A DNA stretch of 64,000 nucleotides from Azospirillum sp. TSO22-1 (GTDB taxonomy: Bacteria; Pseudomonadota; Alphaproteobacteria; Azospirillales; Azospirillaceae), in contig NZ_LGQZ01000133.1 of assembly GCF_003116015.1 (NCBI RefSeq), positions 1-64,000 on the forward strand, read 5' to 3'. How positions within the stretch are numbered: position 1 is the stretch's first letter; the number at the start of each line of letters is the position of its first letter. A program made the translations under genes and the position numbers. The notes under the pieces were generated by a model. It had not been told where the DNA came from, ran no database searches, and saw only the letters and a program-made list of their open reading frames with translations. Shown in pieces: positions 7,902-16,639 of this stretch.

Positions 7902-9887
7902 TCACTCCCGCCGCCCGGCGTCGCGGCCGCCCGTCGCCGCAGGCTCGCTGATCGCCTCCATGGTCGCCTTCAGCACCGCCGGGTCGTAGGGCTTGTGCAG
8001 CAGGCGGCAGCCGGTGGCGGTGGCCTCCTTGATGCGCTCGGGCGCGGTGTCGCCGGTGACGATGATCGCCGGGATGTGACGGCGCGCCTCGTTGCAGATG
8101 CGCGCCACCGCCTGCACGCCGTTGAATTCGCCGGGCAGGCGGAAGTCACTGATGATCAGGCGCGGCATCGCCGCCGCCCCGGCCATGTAGGCGAAGGCAT
8201 CCTCGGCGGTGCCGGCCAGGGTGACCGTGTAGCCCCACACCTCCAGCAGCTGGCGCAGCGCGGTTCCCTGGATGACGTCGTCCTCGATCAGCAGGATGTG
8301 CTGAGCGTCCATGGGCTTCGGCCCCTCCTTGCGGGTCGCCAGGTGCACCACGTTCGGTGCGGACACCGGGGCGACGCGCGGCAGCGCGACGGTGAAGGTC
8401 GACCCCTTGCCCGGCTGCGAGCGCACCGCCACCTCGCAGCCCAGCAGCCGCGCCGTGCGCCGCACGATGGCGAGGCCGAGGCCGAGGCCGTGGCGGCGGT
8501 CGCGCTCCGGGTTGGCGACCTGGACGAAGTCCTCGAACACCGCTTCCTGCATGTCCGGCGCGATGCCGATGCCGGTGTCCCAGACCTCGATGGCCAGCAC
8601 CGGGCCGCGGCGCCGGCAGGCGACCAGAACCCGGCCGCCGTTCGGCGTGTAGCGCAGCGCGTTGGACAGCAGGTTGCGCAGGATGCGGCCGAGCAGCGTC
8701 GGGTCGCTGTCGACCACGTCGGCGCAGCCGGCGACGCGCAGGTCGATGTTGCGGGTCCCGGCCTCCTGCTCGAACTCGCGGGTCACCGCGGAGGCGACGT
8801 CGAGCGCCGGGAAGGTCGAGCGGTTGACCGGCACGATGCCGGCGTCCAGCGTCGACACGTCCAGGAGCGCGTGCAGCAGCGCCTCGCCCGCCGACATCGC
8901 CTCGCCCAACGCGCCGACCATCTTGCGGCAGGCGGGGTCGGCCACCTTCTCGCTGAGCATGTGCTGGTACAGCCGCATCGCCTGGAACGGCTGGCGCAGG
9001 TCGTGGCTGGCCGCCGCCAGGAAGCGCGTCTTGGAGGCCAGCGCGTGCTCCAGCTCCTCCTTGCCGCGGCGGATCTCCTGCTCGGCCAGCTTGGAGGCGG
9101 TGACGTCGGTCAGCGAGCCGGCCATGCGCAGCGGCTTGCCCGCCTCGTTGCGCACCACCATGCCGCGCGCCAGAACCCAGCGCCAGCCGCCGTCGGCGTG
9201 GCGCAACCGGTGCTCGATGGACAGCGTCGGCGACAGGCCGGCGATGTGCAGCGCGATGGCCGAGTGCACGTCCTCGCGGTCGTCCGGGTGGACGCGGCCG
9301 AACCACTCCTCCGGGTCGGGCGGCAGGGCCGCCCCGAGACCGGGAACATGGCCGACGATCTCCTGCCAGCGCACCGACAGGTAGATGCCGCCGCCGATCA
9401 GGTCCCAGTCCCACAGCCCGTCGTTGGCGCCGCGCGCGGCGAGCGCGTAGCGCTCCTCGCTGGCGCGCAGCGCCGCCTCGGCGCGCGCCTTCTCCAGGCG
9501 GACCTGCCAGTCCTGGAACTCGCGCTCCAGCGCGGTGACCAGCCGGGCGAGGTTGGACTTCAGCAGGAAGTCGCCGGCCCCCGCCTTCAGCAGCGACACC
9601 GCCGCCTCCTCGCCGACGATGCCGGAGACGACGATGAACGGGCAGCCGCAGCCGACGTCCTTGTACAGCGCGAGCGCGCTCGCCGCGCCGAAGCCGGGGA
9701 TGTTGACGTCGGAGATGATGACGTCCCAGCGCGTCTCGCGCAGCGCCTTCAGCATGTCCTCGGCGGTGTCGACGCGCGTCCATGTGATCCCGTGGCCCTG
9801 CTTGCGGATGTGCCGGGCGATCAGCAGCGCGTCGTCGTGGCTGTCGTCGACGATCAGGACGTTGAGAACCGGCGGCAGGGCGTGCAT
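7902..9887 (-). CDS. Hybrid sensor histidine kinase (REC-PAS-HisKA-HATPase-REC)
   Basis: A cytoplasmic phosphorelay protein of 661 residues. An N-terminal receiver (about 8-125) has phospho-acceptor Asp60 and Lys110. A coiled segment leads to a PAS fold (about 145-265, PAC end GSLTDVTASKLAEQ). The HisKA domain has His295 in ASHDLRQPF. The ATPase shows the N box NLLSNALRYTP, G1 VWDTGIGI and G2 HGLGLGLAI. The C-terminal receiver (about 528-645) has acceptor Asp581 and Lys632. No membrane segments are present. It lies 4 bp downstream of the response regulator gene and is third in the minus-strand operon from 11486, so the three proteins probably form one relay. The input signal is unknown. Confidence 0.92.
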   Translation of the reverse strand: MHALPPVLNVLIVDDSHDDALLIARHIRKQGHGITWTRVDTAEDMLKALRETRWDVIISDVNIPGFGAASALALYKDVGCGCPFIVVSGIVGEEAAVSLLKAGAGDFLLKSNLARLVTALEREFQDWQVRLEKARAEAALRASEERYALAARGANDGLWDWDLIGGGIYLSVRWQEIVGHVPGLGAALPPDPEEWFGRVHPDDREDVHSAIALHIAGLSPTLSIEHRLRHADGGWRWVLARGMVVRNEAGKPLRMAGSLTDVTASKLAEQEIRRGKEELEHALASKTRFLAAASHDLRQPFQAMRLYQHMLSEKVADPACRKMVGALGEAMSAGEALLHALLDVSTLDAGIVPVNRSTFPALDVASAVTREFEQEAGTRNIDLRVAGCADVVDSDPTLLGRILRNLLSNALRYTPNGGRVLVACRRRGPVLAIEVWDTGIGIAPDMQEAVFEDFVQVANPERDRRHGLGLGLAIVRRTARLLGCEVAVRSQPGKGSTFTVALPRVAPVSAPNVVHLATRKEGPKPMDAQHILLIEDDVIQGTALRQLLEVWGYTVTLAGTAEDAFAYMAGAAAMPRLIISDFRLPGEFNGVQAVARICNEARRHIPAIIVTGDTAPERIKEATATGCRLLHKPYDPAVLKATMEAISEPAATGGRDAGRRE

Positions 9888-9891
9888 GGGC

Positions 9892-10323
9892 TTACCCCGG
9901 CGGCGCTTCGTTCAGGATCAGCCAGTACAGGCCGAGTTGCCGCACCGCCTGGATGAACTCGGGGAAGTCGACGGGCTTGCGGATGTAGCTGTTGGCGCCG
10001 AGCTGGTAGCCGTTGATCAGGTCCTGCTCCTCGCGCGACGAGGTCAGGATCACCACCGGCACCAGCCGGGTGCGCGGATCGGTGCGGATGCGGCGCAGCA
10101 CCTCGATGCCGTCGATCTTCGGCAGCTTGAGGTCGAGCAGCACGATGGACGGCGCGATCGCCTCGCGCCCGAGCGACTCGTCGCCGAACAGCCAGGACAG
10201 CGCCTCCGGCCCGTCGCGCGCCACCACCACGTCGTTCTGGATGTGGTTCTTCTTCAGCGCGCGCAGCGTCAGCAACTCGTCGTCGGGATTGTCCTCGACC
10301 AGCAGGATCGGTTTCATGCCCAT
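9892..10323 (-). CDS. Single-domain response regulator, Rcp1-like
   Basis: A stand-alone receiver of 143 residues without an output domain. It has acidic pocket residues in LLVEDNPDDE, phospho-acceptor Asp64 in IVLLDLKLPKIDG, the Thr/Ser switch in VVILTSS, and Lys in SYIRKPVDF. The N-terminal EDNPDDE pattern and the C-terminal extension resemble the Rcp1/CheY-like regulators that pair with phytochrome-type kinases. It lies between a PAS kinase and a hybrid kinase, suggesting it shuttles phosphate between them. Confidence 0.92.
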   Translation of the reverse strand: MGMKPILLVEDNPDDELLTLRALKKNHIQNDVVVARDGPEALSWLFGDESLGREAIAPSIVLLDLKLPKIDGIEVLRRIRTDPRTRLVPVVILTSSREEQDLINGYQLGANSYIRKPVDFPEFIQAVRQLGLYWLILNEAPPG

Positions 10324-10334
10324 CGCTCTCCCCT

Positions 10335-11486
10335 CTACTGAAGAGTGAAGTAGAAGGTGGCACCCCTATCGACAACACCCTCCGCCCACACGCGGCCGCC
10401 GTGCTTGTGGACGATGCGCTGCACGGTGGCGAGGCCGACGCCGGTGCCGGGGAAGTCCTTCATGCCGTGCAGGCGCTGGAAGGCGCCGAACAGCTTGTCG
10501 GCGTACGCCATGTCGAAGCCGGCGCCGTCGTCGCGCACGAAGAAGGCCGGCTGCCCCTCCTCGTCCGCCGTCGCGCCGAACGTGACGTGCGCGTGGTCCT
10601 TGCGGCTGGTGTACTTCCAGGCGTTGCCCAGCAGGTTGACCAGCACCGTGCGCACCAGGTGCGGGTCGGCCTCGGCCTTCAGGCCGGGGGCGATGCTCAC
10701 CGCGACCCGGCGGTCCGGATGGGCGGCCACGAGGTCGGCGATCACCGCCGTCGCCAGCGCGCTGAGGTCCACCGGCGCCCGCCGCACCTCGCCGCGCGAC
10801 AGCCGCGACAGGTCGAGCAGGTCGTCGATCAGCTGCGCCATGCGCTGGCTGGCGTCGCCGATCCGCTTCAGGTAGTCCCGTCCCTCCTCGTCCAGGCGGT
10901 CGGAATAGTCCTCGGTCAGCACCTGGCTGAAGCCGGAGATCGAGCGCAGGGGCGCGCGCAGGTCGTGCGAGACGGAATAGGAGAAGGCCTCCAGCTCACG
11001 GTTGGCGTTCTCCAGCTGGGTGGCGCGGCGGCGCAGGTCGGTGTTCAGGCTGTTGATCGCCTCCTCCGCCGCGCGCTCCTGGGTGACGTCGCGCAGGATG
11101 GCGGTGAACACCGTGCGCCCGCCCACCACGATGCGGGAGATCGACGCCTCCGCCGGGAACTCCTCGCCGTCCTTGCGGCGGCCGCGGATGACGCTGCGCT
11201 CGCCCATCTGGCGGGCCGGCACGGGGGACTGCCCGAACCGCTCCACCTGCCGGCCGTGGCCGGCGCGGGCGAAGGTCGGCAGCAGAATCTCCAGCGGCTG
11301 CCCCAGCACCTCCGCCGCCGTGAACTGGAAGATGCGCTCGGCGCCCTGGTTGAACAGGATGATGCGCTGCGCCTGATCGACCGAGACCACGGCGTCCGCC
11401 GCGATGGCCAGGATGCCCTCGAACAGCTCGCGCGAGGCCAGCAGCTCTTCGGCCGTGATGGTGGCGGATCCGCCCATGTCCGGCAT
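10335..11486 (-). CDS. PAS-domain sensor histidine kinase
   Basis: A soluble kinase of 383 residues. One PAS/PAC domain (about 17-140, with FNQGAERIFQFTAAEVLGQP and AILRDVTQERAA) is followed by a short coiled linker. HisKA has His174 in YSVSHDLRAPLRSISGF, and the HATPase domain (about 275-383) has NLLGNAWKYT, DDGAGFDM and GTGVGLATV. The HisKA sequence is of the type found in phytochrome-class and related light or redox kinases. No chromophore domain is present here. It is the first gene of the three-gene relay operon, 12 bp upstream of the regulator gene, and a 15-bp dyad lies about 80-110 bp upstream of its start. Confidence 0.92.
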   Translation of the reverse strand: MPDMGGSATITAEELLASRELFEGILAIAADAVVSVDQAQRIILFNQGAERIFQFTAAEVLGQPLEILLPTFARAGHGRQVERFGQSPVPARQMGERSVIRGRRKDGEEFPAEASISRIVVGGRTVFTAILRDVTQERAAEEAINSLNTDLRRRATQLENANRELEAFSYSVSHDLRAPLRSISGFSQVLTEDYSDRLDEEGRDYLKRIGDASQRMAQLIDDLLDLSRLSRGEVRRAPVDLSALATAVIADLVAAHPDRRVAVSIAPGLKAEADPHLVRTVLVNLLGNAWKYTSRKDHAHVTFGATADEEGQPAFFVRDDGAGFDMAYADKLFGAFQRLHGMKDFPGTGVGLATVQRIVHKHGGRVWAEGVVDRGATFYFTLQ

Positions 11487-11563
11487 GTCCCCTCCCTTTG
11501 TAGGGGCTGAGAATGAGAATGAGTCTAACGGATACGGCGGGGGATTGGTACAGAAATGCAGTA

Positions 11564-11596
11564 GGATGTACCGTCAGTTCTACTGACGGTACATCC
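11564..11596. promoter_or_regulatory. Perfect 15-bp dyad upstream of the PAS-kinase operon
   Basis: The arms GGATGTACCGTCAGT (11564-11578) and its exact complement (11582-11596) flank TCT. On the minus strand TTGACT and TAGAAC hexamers (spacing 19) bracket or overlap the arms, so this looks more like an operator over a promoter than a terminator. No T-run follows it in the direction of the upstream gene. A factor-independent stop of the MBL gene remains the alternative. Confidence 0.5.
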
Positions 11597-11618
11597 AAAA
11601 AAGTCAAAACCCGTGCGA

Positions 11619-12608
11619 TCAGCGGTCCTTGCGCAGCGGACCGTACTCGACCGGCACCCAGGCGTACACGCCGCCCTCGGCGCGGACGTGGCCGATGCCG
11701 GGGAACGGCAGATGGGCGCCGGCGACCCACAGCTTGTCGCGCGCCGCGTCGTCGAAGATCCTGCGGCGGGTGGCGAGCGCCTGCTCCTTGTTGACGTCGA
11801 ACTCGATGACGACCTCGGGGCGGGCGAACTGGACGGCGTGGTTGTGCACGATGTCGCCCCAGGCCAGCAGGCTCTTGCCGCCCGAGCTGATCAGGTACCC
11901 GGTGTGCCCCGGCGTATGGCCGAACGCCGCCACCGTCCGGATGCCCGGCACCGGCTCGTCACCCGCCGCGAAGGCCTTGAAGCGGCCGGCGGCCTGATAC
12001 GCCGCCACCGAGTCGCGGGCGATCTTGAAGAAGGGCTGCGCGTCGGCCGGCATCTTGGCGGCGACCGCCTCGTCCAGCCAGAACGCCGCCTCCTCCTTGG
12101 CCGCCAGCACGGTGGCGTTGGGGAACAGCGGCTTGCCGTCCATGGCCAGCAGGCCGCCGGCATGGTCGCCGTGCAGGTGGGTCAGCAGCACGGTATCGAC
12201 CTGCGCCGGGTCGTAGCCGGCGGCGCGGATGTTGGCGCCGATGCCGCCCAGCGTCGGGCCGAACACCCCGGCCGCGCCCGTATCGACCAGCACGAGGTTC
12301 TGGCCCGTGTGCACCAGGAAGGCGTTGACCGCCGTCTGCACGCCCGGAGTCGATTCCTGGAACATGCGGGCGATCAGGCCCTGGATGTCGTTGGCGGCGA
12401 TGCCCGTGAGGATCTTCGGGTCGAGGTCGACGTAGCCGTCGTAGACCGCGGTGACCTCGAAGGCGCCCAGCGCCATGCGGTAGAAGCCCGGCACCTGGGT
12501 GCGCTGCTGCGCCGGGGGTGCGGCCAGCGCCGGCAGCGCCGCGGCCGCGGGAACCGCCACGGCCAGCGCGACCAGCGCCGAACGGGCAAAGGTGGAAAGG
12601 CGATGCAC
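11619..12608 (-). CDS. Secreted MBL-fold metallo-hydrolase
   Basis: A metallo-beta-lactamase-fold hydrolase of 329 residues with an N-terminal signal peptide (ALVALAVAVPAAAALPALA). The zinc-binding motif THLHGDHAGG (about residues 145-154) is complete. Further ligands are the His in GHTPGHTGYL, the Asp in LLAWGDIVHN, and a late His in WVAGAHLPFPG. This arrangement is typical of the lactonase/alkylsulfatase-like and quorum-quenching branch, and beta-lactams are not implied. It is divergent from the ABC exporter at 12753. The substrate is unknown. Confidence 0.88.
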   Translation of the reverse strand: MHRLSTFARSALVALAVAVPAAAALPALAAPPAQQRTQVPGFYRMALGAFEVTAVYDGYVDLDPKILTGIAANDIQGLIARMFQESTPGVQTAVNAFLVHTGQNLVLVDTGAAGVFGPTLGGIGANIRAAGYDPAQVDTVLLTHLHGDHAGGLLAMDGKPLFPNATVLAAKEEAAFWLDEAVAAKMPADAQPFFKIARDSVAAYQAAGRFKAFAAGDEPVPGIRTVAAFGHTPGHTGYLISSGGKSLLAWGDIVHNHAVQFARPEVVIEFDVNKEQALATRRRIFDDAARDKLWVAGAHLPFPGIGHVRAEGGVYAWVPVEYGPLRKDR

Positions 12609-12752
12609 GATGCGGTTTCCTCTGCGTTATGCGGCGGCGCATACGGCCGCGTCCGCACGCATGGTGCAACCCGTCCGGGCGGCGCGCAACCGCGCCGCGT
12701 GCATGGATCACCGTCGCCGAACCGATCCCGCCCTCCCACCGTTGTTGGACGC

Positions 12753-14525
12753 ATGCAACCCAAGCCCCGCAGCAACCTCACCCGCCTCTACCGCGCCATC
12801 TGGCACTTCGCCGCCGGCAGCCGGCATCTGGTGGTGGCGTTCTTCGCGCTGCTGTTCGGCGCCCAGCTGGCGCGACTCGCGGTGCCCTACTTCTTCGGCG
12901 CGGCGGTCAACGCGCTGCAGGACACCCGCGCGCAGGACGTGCGCGGCGCCACCACGGCGCTGCTGCTGATGCTCGGCGCCGGGGTGCTGGGCTGGCTGCT
13001 GCACGGCCCCGGCCGGGTGGTCGAGCGCTTCGCCGCCCTGAAGATCCGCGAACGCTTCTCCGACGCCGTCTACGCCAAGCTGATGCGCCTGCCCATGGGC
13101 TGGCACGAGGCGCACCACTCCGGCGAGACCATCCAGCGCATCGGCAAGGCCAACCTCGCCCTGTTCGCCTTCGCGCAGCACCAGTACACCTACCTGCAGA
13201 ACCTCGTCGGCCTGTTCGGCCCGCTGGTCGCGCTGTTCGTCATCTCGGCGCCGGTCGGCCTCGCCGCCGTCGCCGCGTATGCGGTGCTGGGCGCCATCGT
13301 GCTGCGCCTCGACCGCACCATGGCCCGCCTGATCAACGACGAGAACAGCGCCGAGCGCCGCTACGGCGCCGAGCTGGTGGACAGCCTGGGCAACGTCGGC
13401 ACCGTGCTGACCCTGCGCCTGGAGGAGGCGACGCGCACCGCCATGGCGCACCGCCTGCACGCCGTCTTCGCCCCCTTGCGCCGCAACATCGTGGTCAACG
13501 AGACGAAGTGGCTGACCATCGAGCTGTTCGGGCAGGTCCTGCGCGTCGCCCTGGTGGCGCTGTACGCGTGGCTGGAGTGGCGGTCGGCCGGGGTGATCAT
13601 GGTCGGCACCGCGGTGATGGTCTACCAGTACTCGCAGCAGATCGGCGACGTGGTCGGCTCCTTCGCCAACCAGTGGCAGGACATCGTGCGCAACGGCACC
13701 GACCTCTCGGGCGCCGACGAGATCTTCGATGCCGCGGAGCGCCGCGGCTCCGGCGGCCACGTGCCGGAGGGCTGGCGGGAGATCCGCGTCGACGGCCTGC
13801 GCTTCTACCACCCGAACCGCCGCCGCGCGGTGCCGACGCTGGACGACGTGACGATCACGCTCCGTCGCGGCGACCGCATCGCCCTGGTCGGCGAGAGCGG
13901 CTCCGGCAAGAGCTCGCTGATGCGGGTGCTGAGCGGCCTCTACGAGGCGAACGCCGTGCGCTTCCACATCGACGGCGTGGTGCACCCCGAACTCGCCGAC
14001 CTGCGCTCCGCCGCCACGCTGATCCCGCAGGACCCGGAGATCTTCGAGAACACGGTGGGCCACAACGTCACCATGGGCGTCGAGGTGCCGGAGGAGGAGG
14101 TCCGCCGCGCCTGCGACCTCGCCCGCCTGACGCCGATCGTCGAGGGCCTGCCGCACGGCCTCGACACCCCCATCGTCGAGCGCGGCGGCAACCTGTCCGG
14201 CGGCCAGAAGCAGCGCCTGGCGCTGGCCCGCGGCATCCTGGCAGCCCGCTCCAGCTCGATCATCATGCTGGACGAGCCGACCAGCAGCCTCGACCCCGCC
14301 ACCGAGGCCGAGGTCTACGGCAACCTGCTGGCCGAGTTCCCGGAGGCCTGCGTGATCTCCTCGATCCACCGCCTGCACCTGCTGCCGCGCTTCGGCACCA
14401 TCGTCTACATGGCCGACGGGCGCCTCCTCGACCTCGGCACGCTCGACGAGCTGGTCGAGCGCCAGCCCCGCTTCCGCGAGCTGTGGGAAAAGGCGACGGC
14501 GGGCGCAAGCACGCGGGCGGCATGA
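12753..14525 (+). CDS. ABC exporter with fused permease and ATPase
   Basis: A half-transporter of 590 residues, the standard length for type I exporters that act as homodimers. A six-helix membrane domain (about 20-330) precedes the nucleotide-binding domain, which has Walker A GESGSGKSS, Q-loop in TLIPQDPEIFENTV, signature LSGGQKQR, Walker B IIMLDEPTSSLD and the H-loop in ISSIHRL. The reading frame is open far upstream, but the family begins near MQPKPRSNLTRLYRAIW. No strong Shine-Dalgarno is visible at ATG 12753. Lipid or small-molecule export is plausible; the substrate is not deducible. Confidence 0.9.
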   Translation: MQPKPRSNLTRLYRAIWHFAAGSRHLVVAFFALLFGAQLARLAVPYFFGAAVNALQDTRAQDVRGATTALLLMLGAGVLGWLLHGPGRVVERFAALKIRERFSDAVYAKLMRLPMGWHEAHHSGETIQRIGKANLALFAFAQHQYTYLQNLVGLFGPLVALFVISAPVGLAAVAAYAVLGAIVLRLDRTMARLINDENSAERRYGAELVDSLGNVGTVLTLRLEEATRTAMAHRLHAVFAPLRRNIVVNETKWLTIELFGQVLRVALVALYAWLEWRSAGVIMVGTAVMVYQYSQQIGDVVGSFANQWQDIVRNGTDLSGADEIFDAAERRGSGGHVPEGWREIRVDGLRFYHPNRRRAVPTLDDVTITLRRGDRIALVGESGSGKSSLMRVLSGLYEANAVRFHIDGVVHPELADLRSAATLIPQDPEIFENTVGHNVTMGVEVPEEEVRRACDLARLTPIVEGLPHGLDTPIVERGGNLSGGQKQRLALARGILAARSSSIIMLDEPTSSLDPATEAEVYGNLLAEFPEACVISSIHRLHLLPRFGTIVYMADGRLLDLGTLDELVERQPRFRELWEKATAGASTRAA

Positions 14526-14534
14526 CTCTGCGAG

Positions 14535-14653
14535 CCCTCCCCCGCCTCCGGCGGGGGAGGGAGGGACCCGCGCAGCGGGAGGGTGGGGGCTACGGCGTTC
14601 CCCAGAAGCCGTAGCCCCCACCCAACCCTCCCCCAGCGGAGCTGGGGGAGGGC
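14535..14653. repeat. GC-rich inverted-repeat element (AGCGGAGCT subtype)
   Basis: Nested inverted repeats between the ABC exporter and phosphoglucomutase genes. They include CCCTCCCCC...GGGGGAGGG arms at the left, a TACGGC...GCCGTA dyad in the middle and a tight CCCTCCCCCAGC/GCTGGGGGAGGG hairpin at the right edge. The right half closely matches the element at 63165-63266. Confidence 0.7.
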
Positions 14654-14740
14654 ACGAAGCAACACCCTGCCCTGTTGATTGTGCCTGCGGAACTGCGCAT
14701 CGTACCCGCCACCACGGTTCGCTTTCGGAAAGGACACCGC

Positions 14741-16372
14741 GTGGATCCCGTCATCCGTCCGACGACTCCCTTCGACGGCCAGCGCCCCGGCACCTCGGGG
14801 CTGCGCAAGTCGGTGCAGACCTTCGAACAGCCCCGCTACCTGGAGAACTTCGTGCAGTCGATCATCGACTGCGTGCAGGGCATCCCCGGGGCGACGCTGG
14901 TGCTCGGCGGCGACGGGCGCTACCACAACCGCACCGCCATCCAGACCATCGTGAAGATGGCCGCCGCCAACGGCGTGGCCCGCCTCGTGGTCGGCGCCGG
15001 CGGCATCCTGTCCACTCCGGCCGCCTCCTGCGTCATCCGCAAGCGCAAGGCGCTGGGCGGCATCATCCTGTCGGCCAGCCACAACCCAGGCGGCCCGGAC
15101 GGCGACTTCGGCATCAAGTTCAACGCCGCCAACGGCGGCCCCGCCCCCGAGGCGCTGACCGAGGCCTTCTTCAAGCGCTCGAAGGAGATCGCCGAGTACC
15201 GCACCGTCGACGCGCCCGACGTCGACCTCGACCAGATCGGCGAGCGCCGGCTCGGCAGCATGGTGGTGGAGGTGATCGACCCGGTCGCCGACTACGCCGA
15301 ACTGACGGATTCGCTGTTCGACATAGACGCGATCCGCGCCCTGTTCGCGTCCGGCTTCCGCATGGTGTTCGACGCCATGCACGCGGTCACCGGCCCCTAC
15401 GCGGTGGAGATCCTGGAGCACCGCCTCGGCGCCCCGGCCGGCACCGCCATCAACGCCGTGCCGCTGGAGGATTTCGGCGGCCACCACCCCGACCCCAACC
15501 TCGCCCACGCGGTTGACCTCGTCGCCGCGCTGAACGGCCCGGACGCGCCGGACTTCGGCGCCGCCTCGGACGGCGACGGCGACCGCAACATGATTCTGGG
15601 GCGCGGCGTCTTCGTGTCGCCCAGCGACAGCCTCGCCGTGCTGGCCGCCAACGCCACGCACGTGCCGGCCTTCAGGGGCGGCCTGACGGGTGTGGCGCGC
15701 TCCATGCCGACCAGCCGCGCGGTGGACCGCGTCGCCGAGGCGCTGGGCATCCGCTGCTACGAGACGCCGACGGGCTGGAAGTTCTTCGGCACGCTGCTCG
15801 ACGACGGCCGCATCAACCTGTGCGGCGAGGAGAGCTTCGGCACCGGCGCCGACCACGTGCGCGAGAAGGACGGCCTGTGGGCCGTGCTGATGTGGCTGAA
15901 CGTGCTGGCCGCCCGCCGCCTCTCCGTGGCCGAGCTGATGGCCGAGCACTGGAACACCTACGGGCGCACCTACTACGGCCGCCACGATTACGAGGCCATC
16001 GAGCAGGCCGCCGCCGACCGGCTCATCGACGAGCTGCGCAACCGTCTGCCGCTGCTGGCCGGCACCAGCCTCGCCGGCCGCCGCGTCGCCACCGCCGACG
16101 AGTTCGCCTACACCGACCCGGTGGACGGCAGCCGCTCCGAGCGGCAGGGCCTGCGGGTGTCGTTCGAGGACGGCTCGCGCATCGTCTACCGCCTGTCCGG
16201 CACCGGCACCGCCGGCGCCACGCTGCGCGTCTATTTCGAGCGCTACGAGCCGGTCGGCGGCGAGCACGGCCTGGACGCGCCGGTGGCGCTGGCCGAACTG
16301 GCCGCCGTCGCCGCCGACCTCGCCGGCATCCAGCGGCACACCGGGCGGACGAAGCCGGACGTGGCGACCTGA
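14741..16372 (+). CDS. pgm: Phosphoglucomutase (alpha-D-glucose phosphate-specific)
   Basis: Interconverts glucose 1-phosphate and glucose 6-phosphate, linking glycolysis with glycogen and exopolysaccharide precursors. The protein has 543 residues, similar to Agrobacterium ExoC/Pgm. The active-site serine loop is SASHNPGGPDGDF, the metal loop SDGDGDRNM, the sugar-binding loop GEESFG and the phosphate-binding loop RLSGTGT. A GTG start at 14741 is preceded by GGAAAGGA at about 8 nt and gives VDPVIRPTTPFDGQRPGTSG, the normal N-terminus. The longer frame to 14675 lacks a good binding site. It stands alone, with repeat elements on both sides. Confidence 0.95.
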   Translation: MDPVIRPTTPFDGQRPGTSGLRKSVQTFEQPRYLENFVQSIIDCVQGIPGATLVLGGDGRYHNRTAIQTIVKMAAANGVARLVVGAGGILSTPAASCVIRKRKALGGIILSASHNPGGPDGDFGIKFNAANGGPAPEALTEAFFKRSKEIAEYRTVDAPDVDLDQIGERRLGSMVVEVIDPVADYAELTDSLFDIDAIRALFASGFRMVFDAMHAVTGPYAVEILEHRLGAPAGTAINAVPLEDFGGHHPDPNLAHAVDLVAALNGPDAPDFGAASDGDGDRNMILGRGVFVSPSDSLAVLAANATHVPAFRGGLTGVARSMPTSRAVDRVAEALGIRCYETPTGWKFFGTLLDDGRINLCGEESFGTGADHVREKDGLWAVLMWLNVLAARRLSVAELMAEHWNTYGRTYYGRHDYEAIEQAAADRLIDELRNRLPLLAGTSLAGRRVATADEFAYTDPVDGSRSERQGLRVSFEDGSRIVYRLSGTGTAGATLRVYFERYEPVGGEHGLDAPVALAELAAVAADLAGIQRHTGRTKPDVAT

Positions 16373-16380
16373 CCTCCAGA

Positions 16381-16537
16381 GCCCCCACCCCATCCCTCCC
16401 CCGCTCTCGGCGGATCCAAAGGATCCGCCTGCCGCGTCAGCGCAAGCTTCGCTTGCGCGAGAGCAGTCGCAGGGGAGGGGGCAGAGCGGCGGAGTTCCCT
16501 CCCCTGCGATAGCGGGGGAGGGTTAGGGTGGGGGCAA
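16381..16537. repeat. GC-rich inverted-repeat element interrupted by a twin-hairpin insert
   Basis: The outer parts match the copy at 28027-28126 (C5ACCC, CCCTCCCCCGCT, GCGGAGTTCCCTCCCCTGCGATAGCG-type arms, GGGTGGGGGCAA). Within the left arm 61 bp at 16406-16466 separate CCGCT from TCGCAGGGG. That insert holds two tight hairpins: GGCGGATCC-AAA-GGATCCGCC (16409-16429) and GCGCAAGC-TTC-GCTTGCGC (16440-16458). Confidence 0.8.
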
Positions 16538-16639
16538 CACGCGCCCAAGTCCCATTTCTGTCCACCCCAAGGCCACGGCTTTGCCACACCTACCTCTTTC
16601 GATCAGCCCCATCATGGTGGAAAGAGGAGGACCGCCACC

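Noticed and set aside
11564..11596. Reading the dyad as a classical intrinsic terminator of the MBL gene
   Set aside because: No T-run follows the stem in that direction; the T-run lies before it. A promoter-operator reading fits better, though termination is not excluded.
14405..16393. Minus-strand 662-residue frame over phosphoglucomutase
   Set aside because: It is a shadow of pgm, whose four catalytic loops are all present on the plus strand.
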